Positions 30,231-40,075 of a stretch of DNA of 64,000 nt are shown here, one piece after another. Source of the DNA: Ascochyta rabiei (Eukaryota > Ascomycota > Dothideomycetes > Pleosporales > Didymellaceae). Location: NCBI RefSeq assembly GCF_004011695.2, contig NC_082418.1, positions 1,302,001-1,366,000 on the forward strand, read 5' to 3'. The notes under the pieces are model-generated. The model was not told the DNA's origin. It worked only from the letters and a program-made list of their open reading frames with translations, and searched no databases. Position 1 is the first letter of the stretch; each line of letters begins with the position of its first letter. Both the position numbers and the translations under genes were made by a program.

Positions 30231-31313
30231 TCATAGACCATCAGTGCTGCTTCTCCTCTTCCTGCTCCGCGCCGATGCGAGGTGGACTCTTGGACTGCGC
30301 CGAATGCGGTCTGTACGGCGAGTGACTGCGTCTGCAGGACTGTTAGCATATCCGCCGCTGTCGACGCACCTTGATCCAAAAGACTTACGACCGCCTTCTC
30401 TCGCCTTCCTTCTTCCTCTCCTCAATGACCTTCAGCATCTGCTTACGCCCATCGCGTGCGTTGATGTGTGCGTCCTTCATGCTCATGCTGATCTTTCGGC
30501 TTGCATCTGCCCTCAATAGCCTCTTAAGCAGGAGATGCTTCATCAGCACGCACACAAAGACGCCGCAATCGCTGCCGTTTTCCTGCTGCGGTGAGTCGTG
30601 CATTGGTATGAAGCGCAGCCTCTTTCCAAGCAGTTGTTCCATCTTCATCGTTGTGCTCCGTGCTTCTCGGTCGTTGGACGCAGACATGGAATCGTAGTGG
30701 AACGCTACACCGTCGATAACAGAGACGAGCAGTAGTGACCAGTGTGACCCGCCTTCTGCGGCTGTCACGTCGGCGTTGTCGTTTATTGGCAGGAAGACGT
30801 GCGTGGTGGTGCTGAAGTTCGGAAGGGCTTCTTTGAGGGAGAGCGGCTCGGGTGTATTCATGAGCATGAAGCTCATGGACGGGCGGAGGAGTACGATGCA
30901 GGCTTTGGGAAAGGCTTTCAGGTCTTCGCGCTCGAGGTATCTAGGCACAATTAGGCCGGCCTAGATTTTTTGTACAGAGGTACGGACTCTTGCCAGAATG
31001 CAATAGCCTGTGCGACAGATTAGTTGAAGCAGTAGCAAGACCAGAGAGTACACGCACATTGTCCGTGAGCCAGTCATCCTTGATGCTCTCGACATCCGTT
31101 CGCATCACTGTGGCGCGTCAGCCTGGTCCGTGGATGCGCGCGGAGCTGACCATGCGTACTCACACCTTATATCGTGGTCTGTCAACGTTAGCATCTTAAT
31201 CTACTGCACTCATGTCTGGACTCACAAGAGAGGTACGCATCGTCGGTTGGACTCAGGGTCTTGTTGAAGTGGTGTCTGCCCTTGTCCATTAGCCGGCTGA
31301 GACCGCCGGGCAT
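30231..31313 (-). CDS. denA: NEDD8-specific cysteine protease (DEN1/SENP8, Ulp1 family)
   Basis: C48-family protease expected to process NEDD8 and remove it from targets. In Aspergillus DenA acts with the COP9 signalosome in development. Six exons join in phase: 31226-31313, 31164-31178, 31058-31107, 30988-31007, 30389-30940 and 30231-30339. Two are 15 and 20 nt. The result is about 277 residues: MPGGLSRLMDKGRHH..., then ESIKDDWLTDNAIAFWQEYLE, the substrate-cleft helix typical of SENP8. The catalytic residues are His in GGSHWSLLLV, Asp in FHYDSM, Gln in SPQQENGS and Cys in GSDCGVFVC. The last intron has a perfect GTAAGT donor but two in-frame acceptors 18 nt apart (exon 6 from 30,339 or 30,357). 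If it is retained, the protein ends at RRRS. A desumoylase is less likely, given the short length and the WLTDN motif. Confidence 0.88.
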
Positions 31314-31709
31314 GGTGCTGCTTGGCGCGCTGCGAGAGTGTGACTGGTGTGACTTGGTTCTCACTATGTGCAGTACGTTAGAGGAAGCTGGGCGCGGAAC
31401 AATGTTGTCTGGGGTTCGTTGTAGTTATGCAGGCAACATCTGCCTTGCGCAAGGTCTCGACTGCCGAGGGGCGTGGGGCCCGCGCGGAGGTCCAATGCTA
31501 CGTCATGCACGTTACTCCATTGGACAATGCACGAGAGCAGGCTGGTGTTGAATTGCACGGCAAGATGCTTTCTGCAATGCCTAATGAATCATCTATGAGG
31601 ATCTCTAAGTCGGAAGCATCCTCGCGGGCTTCACTCGGTTGGTAATTTTTGTCTAGCTCATAGTCTTGTGCATCTATCATGCTGCTCGTATGCTTCAACC
31701 ATAAACCGT
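31314..31709. other. Intergenic region DEN1 / BAT
   Basis: DEN1 promoter side and the 3' flank of the aminotransferase gene. No element recognised. Confidence 0.5.
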
Positions 31710-33105
31710 TCAAGGCAACTGTCCGACCATCTTGGCATCGCCGCTCGTCCCAGTCTTGCCAAACTGCTCTGGCCTATCGACCTTGTACAGCCAGCCCTGC
31801 TTGTCCTCGATCTTGCCCTGCTGAAGACCTCGCAGTGTGGTGAGCAGCTTGACGCAGACTGGGCCCGGCTCGTTCTCCGCCGCAGGGAAAGTAATCTTGT
31901 CGTTCTTTGACTCCAAGGTGATCGACTTGATAGGCACCAAAGCTGCTGCAGTTCCTGCGGCCAGCACCTCATCAAACTCCTTGATCTCATCGTATGGGAT
32001 CTACTTGATGTCAGCACATGACTCGTTAACGTTGAAGGTGACTCGTCTCATACTTCTCTCGACTCTGTCTCCCAGCCGAACGACTCGGCAATCTTGAGCA
32101 CACTGTCTCCAGTGACACTCTTGATGACATTCTTGCTGCCGGACGCAACGAGCTTGACCTTGTCGCCATCCTTCTTCACACCAATGAACGCCGATGTGGA
32201 GAACTCGTCGACCACGCTGCGAGTCTTGCTGTCCAAATGCAGAGTAATGCCATAGCCTGCCTTGTACGCCCGCTCGCTGTGTCGCAGAACAGGGGCGTAG
32301 TTGCCGCCAATCTTCGCCGAGCCAGTTCCCTCAGGTGCCGCCCGATCAAAGTCCTCGAGAATGAGAGCGTCGACAGGGTTTGTTCCGTGGTAGACTCCAG
32401 TGGGAATGCAGTAAACCACGAATGTGTACTCCTGAGGTGGGTTCAGGCCCAACTGCGCCGAGCTACCAAACAGCAATGGACGGATGTACATGGCCGCGCC
32501 TGTCTCGTGAGGAGGCACATACGCTGCGTTCATTCCCACAGCCAGAGTGCAGCACTTGAGGTAGTGGTCTGTAGGTACACCGGGAATCGAGATGTAGGAG
32601 GCCGAGTGCTGCATGCGCTCGGCGTTCATGTTCGGCCTGAAGATGTTGATGGTATCATTGGGCGCACGGAATGCCTTCATGCCTTCGTAGCACTGCATGC
32701 CGTAGTTCAGGGCAGGTGCCATACCATGGATCCGCAGAAACGGATCCTCGACGAATGTTGGCTCTGTCCATTTTCCGGTTTCGACAGAGTAGCGTGACTC
32801 TACATGTCCGGCAACTACAACATATTAGAAATCGACTATGACTGTCCTTCGCCAGATATGTAAAGGAAGGCAAGGGTTTGCCGCAATGCCCAATTTTAAC
32901 CCTTTCTATTCCAGCGCGGCAAGAACAATAGCATCTGATAGGTCTTGACTTCGCTAAGTGGAATGTGTAACGAATTATATCTCACCTTCACGGATCTTGA
33001 AGCCTACGTTGCTCCAGTCTGTCAAGCTGTCAGCTACGCTTACGCATAGTATCGGTCGAGGTTCATACCAATGGTATCAACAGGCTTGGGAGGGAAGTCA
33101 GACAT
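31710..33105 (-). CDS. bat1: Branched-chain amino acid aminotransferase
   Basis: PLP enzyme that interconverts Leu, Ile and Val with their 2-oxo acids, the last step of synthesis and the first of breakdown. Exons 33069-33105, 32986-33018, 32054-32814 and 31710-32000 give 373 residues with consistent phases. The start MSDFPPKPVDTI is the first ATG and shows no mitochondrial presequence, so this is probably the cytosolic isoenzyme. Class IV landmarks: YGMQCYEGMKAFR, FRPNMNAERM, YIRPLLFGSS, the PLP lysine in SAKIGGNYAPVLR, STSAFIG, and EVLAAGTAAALVPIKSI. The first intron is 50 nt. The second (32,815-32,985) is longer, 171 nt. It is divergent from ERV2 by 443 bp. I looked for Leu3-type CCG-N4-CGG sites in that gap and found none convincing. 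Confidence 0.95.
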
Positions 33106-33548
33106 GTTTGCAGTAGATGTATGGCTGCTGTTGTGGTGTGTGGAGGGCGGAGGTATAACCAAACTCGGCTTCTTTGGATTTTGATTGCTCTTAACGTTAT
33201 GTGAGCACTTGCGATGTCGCCCCGGCGATATCCGAGTCAGCCACAGCAGGCATGCCAAAAGCGCCTCAACTGCTACATCTGCGGAGGCATGTCTTCCAGT
33301 CGCCGCCTTTATTCACGCTGACAACACGTTGCATCGGAAACCAACGACTACGTGAATCAGCAAGGGCGATTTGTTTCGCCACTGGTGGTCCGGACATGGG
33401 CTGTTGTCAGAGATGCCTTGGCGTGGCCTGAGAGATGTCGACACGCACCAGGACTTCGAACCACGGTTTATATTATACACTCTTGCACTCTAGTGACGAC
33501 TGCCTACGGAGCCTCTCTTCTCTCCTCTGCTACCACAACACACCTATC
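33106..33548. promoter_or_regulatory. Divergent intergenic region bat1 / ERV2
   Basis: Both promoters lie in these 443 bp. An A/T-rich TTTATATTATAC at about 33,467-33,478 sits 70 bp before the ERV2 ATG and could serve as its TATA-like element. Confidence 0.4.
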
Positions 33549-34159
33549 ATGATACGCACATCAGGTCCCAGGAGTCGGTTCGCCGTCCTCGCCCTACTCG
33601 TCTTCGCTGCGCTCACATTCCTCTTTCTTGGACCCTACAAAGCACAACTGCCCAGTGCAGCCTCAATAATTCACGATGGCCAACAGCAGAGTCGTTCTAG
33701 TGGAGAGAACCAGGCTCTACTCACAGGGCATGCGATTGCGCCAAAGCTAGGAAACGCGACGGCCAAGTAGGTTGACGTCGATGGTTGAGGTCACAAGGAC
33801 ACCACGGCTAACACAGCATGTACAGGGCAGAACTCGGCCGCGCGGCTTGGAAACTCATGCACACGACCTTTGCTCGATTCCCAGAAACACCTACAGACGA
33901 CGAGAAGGAGGCACTCCGATCCTATGTCCATCTGTTCCAGCGACTGTATCCATGCGGAGAGTGCGCCGAGCACTTTGGTCAAGTCCTCAAGAAATACCCC
34001 CCACAGGTATCGTCGCAAAAGGCAGCAGCGCAGTGGGGCTGCTTTGTACACAACGTCGTCAACAAGAGGCTGAAGAAGCCCGAGTTCGACTGCGACGAGA
34101 TAGCGAGTCACTACGACTGTGGCTGCGCGGACGAGGAGAAGGAGCCGAAAGCTGCGTGA
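33549..34159 (+). CDS. ERV2: FAD-linked sulfhydryl oxidase Erv2
   Basis: ER-lumen oxidase that passes electrons from protein thiols to oxygen, making disulphides. Exons 33549-33766 and 33826-34159 give 183 residues. A basic tail and one hydrophobic anchor (about 12-28, FAVLALLVFAALTFLFLG) make it a type II protein with its catalytic domain in the lumen. The ALR/Erv domain starts AELGRAAWKLMHTTFARFP. The active-site C-x-x-C is in LYPCGECAEHF, WGCFVHNVVNKRL binds FAD, and the C-terminal shuttle pair is CGC in HYDCGCA. Two acceptors are possible: TACAG (used here, joining ATAK-AELG) and, 9 nt earlier, ACACAG, which would change Lys to Asn-Met-Tyr-Arg. The later one leaves better room for the CTAAC branch site. 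Confidence 0.93.
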
Positions 34160-35200
34160 TCACCTTGACGCACCGCGCTGAGGAAAAAGCAAACACGACC
34201 TGCATAGCATAGTCTTGGATACAATGCGCCACATCAAAGTCACTGCTCCGTGTTGGGGACGAGAGCTCATGTCGAAGATGGCTTCGAGCCAACACGTGCA
34301 GACTAGCCATTCGTTGCACTGGACCCGACTTTGGCCCTTGACAAAGAGGTCGCCACCTATGCACACCTGGAGGTACATGTCTCACTGTACACAAAGCAGG
34401 TGATGCAACGAGCAAGACAGGTCAAACATCGCGGGCAAAGAAGACGGTACCCGTCCGGCCTTCCGGCTGATCGTAATTCGTGCGCGTCAGCCGGACTTGA
34501 TAGAGGAGTGTCCTAAACAGGCCCGATGCTGCTGCTGTGTTCTGGTAGGGAGGTGTGGACCCAGGCACTGGACTTGAGATAGTACATGTGGTCGATGAGC
34601 AAATGAGCAAATGGGAGCTCACGCGCGCGCGATCAGCCTGGGAATAGCCCTGCAGGAGAGCCACGCGTGCAAGCGCGAAACCAATGTGTGTTCGATCAAC
34701 GCAATCAAACCTCGTATGTGGATGCTTGTCTTCGCGCGACGACGTGACAGCATGTCTCTTCTCAGCAAACACCATGAACATGGGACACCGGAGTGCGTGG
34801 TGGTACGAGATCGTCACGTCGCAAGTCGCCCGCGAAACACCCTCCCGCAGCAGATGTGCAGGCCAGCATCCACCTACCCACCAGTTCTGTGACGTCCCCG
34901 TCGGTGGCTTGCGTCTGCGGCCCAGTCGCTGGCGTCTGACAATGCCGGCGCGTGATAGGCATGGTATTTCGGGAGCTGTGCAGCACCTGTCAGGGGCCAC
35001 GATTCGGGATGCCCCACAGGAGCTAGGCTAGTCGCATGGATGATTTCTTGTGTTGATACTGCGAATCTCTCCATCTGAAACCTTCTGGGCACAGGAGGGG
35101 TGTATATGCTGGCGCCCACGCTCACCGACCTCTGCGCCTCTATTCTCCCCTTGCCAGCTGTTCACCGCTACCAACATAGCGCCCCCGTCATCGTCCCACT
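34160..35200. other. Intergenic region ERV2 / LYAR
   Basis: Three-prime flank of ERV2 and promoter of the LYAR-type gene. Overlapping open frames on both strands look like chance. No RNA gene seen. Confidence 0.45.
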
Positions 35201-36979
35201 ATGGTCTCCTTCTCGTGCGAAGTGAGTGTTTACTTATTTGTGCCCCTCTGCTCCGCCGCGCACTCCGCGAATGTCCCCTCACCCTCTTGGAGACGCATTG
35301 AAGCTGATTGCGACTCGCTAGAACTGCGGTGATGTGCTCACCAAGAAAAAGCTGGACCCGCATAGAAACCAGTGCTATGGCGCATCTTACACCTGCCTCG
35401 ACTGCATGGTGCACTTCCCAGGTACCAGCTACAGAACCCATACGGTACGCGCCCAAGCCCTCCAGCTCTCCGGCCCTCCTCTACGAGCCTCTCTCTACGA
35501 GTGGCATGTATGATAACAACTGCGCTGTGTGCGCATGTTATGCGCTCCGGAAAATTTGCGTTTGTCCTACCACAACGATAACTAACCGACACCCTGCAGG
35601 CCTGCATAACGGAAGACCAAAAATACCAGGGCAAACTGTACAAGGAGAAGAAGCCCAAGGGCCAACAGCAGAAGCGCGACAACGACTACCAAAACAACTC
35701 ACAGGCCCTTACTTCTCACAACGCCTATGTCGAGGATGCGTCTGGAGCAGACAATGCTGTTGCGCTCGTCGATGCGCCCCCTCGCGCCCCCACTCCGCCG
35801 CCCACCGCTCATTCTCTTGGATATCATGAGCAGGCTGCCCTGCCGCCAGTGAACGTCTTCGACTTCCTTGACAACTCCGCAACACCAAACACCCGCCGAA
35901 CTGAATCGCACATGATCGAAGACAGCGCACCGCCAGCGTATGCAGAAACACCCATGCCTGCAATCGCAGATGTCATGTCCTTCCAGCTGCCAGACGATGC
36001 GTCTTTCGTCCAGCCTAGGTTTGCATACGGCGATGAGCCTGTTCGACCGTCAAACGAGCGATTCGATTCGTACACCACACCAGCCCCCAAATCCAAGAAG
36101 TCAAAAAAGGACAAGGACGTCGAGACGACTTCCAAGAAGAGCGAACGCAAGCGCAAGCGCTCGCCTGCAGAGCTCGACATGTCGCTCGTGCGTGCTCAGG
36201 ACGAGAAAGATACAATGATGGAAGACGCACCTCCCGTGCTTCATTCTGGCCTCACTGGCGGACTCAACAGACTGCTTGCCCGACCAGAGCTCCCGCCTTC
36301 GCCCGACGACTCCGGAGACTTTGCCAACTCCCCACTGAGTCCCATGAAGCGCGCCAAGCAGGGTACATCGAAAGCGTTGATGCGCGCGCAGAGAGACTGG
36401 GAGATCCAGCAGCAGAAAGAGAAGAAGGCGGATATCAAGGAAGAGAGGGAGCGCCAGAAGGGCGAGAAGAAAGGAGACAAGAAGGAAAAGAAGGAGAAAG
36501 AGAGGGGTCGTGAGAAGGAGCGTAAGGAGCGCAAAGCTAGCACAGCACTTGTCAAGATCAGACCGAAGAAGAGGAAGGACGAGTCCACCCAGGTCAGACG
36601 TCGTCGCCAGTACTCTTCGTCGGTGTCGCCCGCGCCACGAGAGCGTAAGCCCAAGGCCATTGAGTACAGTCGATCGACCTCGGGCTCGCCGGCTCCAGAT
36701 GGCAACGGCCAGCTTGTGGTACGTCCTCAAGCTGGTGAGCTTGCTCTGCCCATCAGCACGCGGGCTGAGTTGTTCATGTCTTTCATCAACAAGGGTCCCG
36801 AATCTGAGCGAGGCGTGAGCGTCAACAAAGCTCTAAAGAGGTATCACCGCGAGCGCCACGAACGACGAGAAGACGATCTGCACAAAGCAGACGACGAGAA
36901 GGAGCTCTGGAAAGACATGCGCCTTAGGAAGAATGACAGAGGCGAGATTGTCCTTTTCTTCGCCCCCGAGTCGTCCTGA
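35201..36979 (+). CDS. LYAR-type zinc-finger nucleolar protein
   Basis: Homologue of the cell-growth-regulating nucleolar protein LYAR, implicated in rRNA transcription and pre-rRNA processing. Exons 35201-35221 (only 7 codons), 35322-35444 and 35600-36979 give 507 residues. The N-terminus MVSFSCENCGDVLTKKK opens a C2HC zinc finger that continues LDPHRNQCYGASYTCLDC. A second C/H cluster follows in VHFPGTSYRTHTACITE and ends QKYQGKLYKEKK, the signature of the family. The rest is disordered: an acidic middle, then a long Lys/Arg/Glu stretch (about residues 260-390), typical of nucleolar proteins. It closes with a conserved block, STRAELFMSFINKGPESERGVS and KALKRYHRERHERRE. Introns of 100 and 155 nt are longer than average here. 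The first exon is easily missed. Confidence 0.88.
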
Positions 36980-37600
36980 CTAGACCTGGATCTCGACTTC
37001 GTCAAGCAGATGCGGGACTGCAGCTGCTCCGAGCCGTCGCCGAGTCAAGAGTCGCACGACACCGACGAATACGTTCTGGTAGCGAGTGTCTGAACCGACA
37101 ATCCTCTTTCCTTACTTCTTTCTGGTAGATACCCGACACTCGTCAACACTGGTCTGGGTGGCTTGGTGCATGTGTACATCTCTCTGGGCGTTGAATTTCC
37201 TCTCCTCTCCTCTCTCGTCGCAGACCTATATCTGCATGATTGTCTAACCTCGTGTTTTCCATTACGACTGCAACCGTACTCATCATACCAATGGCCTCAG
37301 ATGTCTTGCCTTTGGAAGCTGATTTCTTATGGTCAGTCTTCGTGCCCCTAATGCTCCTTGGGCTGGGCCCGCACACATGATAGCGAATGTTGATGACTTG
37401 AATGCTCAGAGAATACACACTCAATTGCAGTTATCCGGCTTCCTACTTTGCAGTGAATCTGCAAGATTTCTTGATAAGGCGGTAAGCATTACTTCGTAGT
37501 GCTTACTTTGTGTCACGATGATGACTCCGCTCCCTCGACGCCACAGCTCCATATCCTAGCCCAAACCCCCTCACATCGTCCCTTCAACAAGAACATTAAC
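36980..37600. other. Intergenic region LYAR / MBL-like gene
   Basis: Three-prime flank of the LYAR gene and promoter of the next gene. No further element recognised. Confidence 0.5.
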
Positions 37601-38629
37601 ATGACCATGAACCGCGCTACCAAACACAGAACGCACTTCTCTGGCCCGAGGCAAGACATACGCCCTATATTCACATCTCTGAATGGCGACAACTCGTGGC
37701 TCTTGTCGTTCCCTCGGCCAGTCGCAGAGCGTAAGAGTACAGGCAAAGCATACTTCCATGTAGTGCTCGAGCCTTGGCTCAACGGCCCTCAAGTGGAGTA
37801 CGCATCGTGGCTAGCCCACCTCAGTCTTTCATCGCAGCCAGCCGTCAGCGATGGAGCGGGTGTTGAGAATCTTGTCCAGGAGGTTGAACAGGCAGCGGCA
37901 GACGCAGGCATTGTCTCCCCTCGGGCCGTAACACCAGAAGCCAACTCACCGATCGATGCTGTTTTCATGAATTTCCACTATGGAGACCATCTCCATGTAC
38001 CCACTCTACTTACCTTCAACCCCACCATCACCGTCTTCGCGACTGTGGAAGCCGCAGCCATCATTAAGAAGCTGAACCACTTCGATAATACCGTCACTTA
38101 CAAAGACTTGGACTCGAAAACTTTCAATGGCGACTGGACGAATTTGCATCCTGGCCGCCTCCTCCCCTCGTACCTAACACTCTTTCGCATCCGCGGACAT
38201 CACGAACTCAACTTCCTCAGCGCGCTCATCTGGAGTCCCTCGCCAAACAACCACGAAGCAGTGTTGTACTCTCCGCACGGTCTGCACACGTCCACACCGG
38301 CACTGCAAACGCTACTCCACCACTCTGCTCCCGAGTTCAAGACACTAGCGCTCCTCCACGGGCTGAAAGAGAGCTGGACGTTCAACTGGCAGACGACGTT
38401 TGGAGTGGCTACCGGTCTGGAGCTGCAAAGGGAGACGAACGCCGAGTACTGGATTAACACGCACAATGACCGATTGGGATACTGGGGCCTGGTGTGGTTT
38501 TTTGCCAACGACATCTTCAAGACGATTGAGTGGGGGCTAGGGCAGGAGAAGAAGGGCGAGAACGGCGAGGTGAGGAAAGAGGTAAAAGTTATCGATGTAG
38601 AGAACGGGGGATGTCTTGTGCTAGAATAA
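37601..38629 (+). CDS. MBL-fold-like protein, metal motif degenerate
   Basis: Single exon, 342 residues from the ATG giving MTMNRATKHRTHFSG (an upstream ATG-less extension of 34 codons is open). I do not recognise a characterised family. The layout resembles metallo-beta-lactamase-like proteins of filamentous fungi: NGDNSWLLSFPRP as the first strands, LEPWLNGPQ, then AVFMNFHYGDHLHVPTLL where an active enzyme would have S-H-x-H-x-D-H, and later ALIWSP...LYSPHGLHTS. Asp and two histidines of the motif are still present, but the spacing is shifted. It may be a divergent or inactive hydrolase. No signal peptide or membrane segment. The codon pattern and length support a real gene; the fold assignment is tentative. 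Confidence 0.7.
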   Translation: MTMNRATKHRTHFSGPRQDIRPIFTSLNGDNSWLLSFPRPVAERKSTGKAYFHVVLEPWLNGPQVEYASWLAHLSLSSQPAVSDGAGVENLVQEVEQAAADAGIVSPRAVTPEANSPIDAVFMNFHYGDHLHVPTLLTFNPTITVFATVEAAAIIKKLNHFDNTVTYKDLDSKTFNGDWTNLHPGRLLPSYLTLFRIRGHHELNFLSALIWSPSPNNHEAVLYSPHGLHTSTPALQTLLHHSAPEFKTLALLHGLKESWTFNWQTTFGVATGLELQRETNAEYWINTHNDRLGYWGLVWFFANDIFKTIEWGLGQEKKGENGEVRKEVKVIDVENGGCLVLE

Positions 38630-40075
38630 ATCGAATGAATGTGGCGCTTTGAGAATGCACGACTGATTGCGCGCAACCTATCCTCATTTCCCTCGCCGTT
38701 GCAAGACGCAGAGCCGGATGTCGACAAAGGGCCCTGAGTGAGGCTCACTAGCTGCAGCGATGCAGGACGCTGCGTCAAGGTTTAGCGACGCCTTGACGTT
38801 TGCCTGCATGAGGCACTTGTTCGGCACCGGCACCGTTGTTCCACTGCGAGGCACTCCACAAGGCGGCTTCGCGAAGGTTGTCAAGATGGGGTTAGTGCGC
38901 TGATTGCTCAGCCCTGCAACTGAACCCAAGCCAAGGGCGTCGGGAATATCTCCATGCAGCGGGAAGTAGTCAACCAATGACGCTGTGGAGACAGCTCACA
39001 CGTGTGAGCACAGTTGTTTCTTCCTGCTGCGCGATTGCATCAAGCCGGGTTGTGGGGCGAGGGCCAAGTCCGCTAGGCATGATTGCGCGAGCTGGACGTG
39101 TAAGTGGCCGACGCAGTAGGTATACTTCCACCCATTACTAAGGTCAGGCAGAACAATCACACGTGTCTCTTGGAGGACGTGCAACCTGTGGTGGGCGTGC
39201 GACTTGGCTCGGAGGATTGGAGTTGAGGCGTATACGCGGCGATCTGTCTGAGGGTGAATGTTTAGTTGAAAGGCCATGAAAGCTACCGCGACATGTGCCC
39301 TTTTCCCCACGATGACATGACGTCTGCACAGCTCATCCCAGCATCTCATCAAAACCTTCATCATCAAAGATCGCCGCAACGTCGACAACATGCGTTCGTA
39401 CGACATACAGGTGGACATCCCAGCGCAGTGCCACAATATCTCGCAGGGCGCAGTCCTTCCAGAAGCCTTCCTCATTCTCACTCGCGTCAAAATCCCGCAG
39501 CTGCATCGAACCCACATCTCGGCACCTATTGTGCATCATCTGCACGCCTTCGCGTCTGATTTGACACTGACGTTAGGCGGGGAACTGCATCCGCTGCAAA
39601 GGTGAACGCTAGCTCGACCGTTTAGGTTCACCGGGCGCAGCACAGTCGCTGCGTGACCCATCTGAACGCCCTTGCTCTTGTGGTTTCGATGCAAATGCTC
39701 GCCAGCCGAACAACTCTGACACGGGAAATACACTGATTGACGAATGACGGCCAGCAACGTGATAAGGGCCCGCGAGCCTACTCGTTCATGGCCGGCGGCC
39801 CTAGTTGTGAGGCAGAGAGGTCCTTGTCAGCCGCAGTGCTCATAGCACGTAGACGGCTACACGGAACGTAGGTATAACAACACAGCCTGTCGCACCTATG
39901 GCCGCCATCGCAGCCTGACAGCACTCTCCCCTCACCTTCGACCTTTCGACCCTCTTCTCCAGTCAATTGGCATTTGCATGATCCCTCTTTCCGAGGGTAA
40001 GCCGTGACAATATTCACCAGAAGACATTCGAATTCAGCCTTGTCCGTTTGAAAGAGCCTCTACACCATAGCCGAG
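38630..40075. other. Intergenic region with a doubtful small open frame
   Basis: A 1.4-kb gap. The only candidate is the 71-codon frame at 39,390-39,605, listed separately. The right end is the promoter of the Zn2Cys6 gene. Confidence 0.45.
39390..39605 (+). other. Unassigned open frame, 71 codons (doubtful)
   Basis: Begins MRSYDIQVDIPAQCHN. Codons favour C or G in the third position, as in the real genes of this window. A competing frame covers the same span on the other strand. No domain, signal or splice partner is seen. Confidence 0.15.

Noticed and set aside
33428..33470. Possible tRNA on the - strand (GGTTCGAAGTCC)
   Set aside because: The conserved C61 of the T-arm is missing and no acceptor or anticodon stems can be paired around it.
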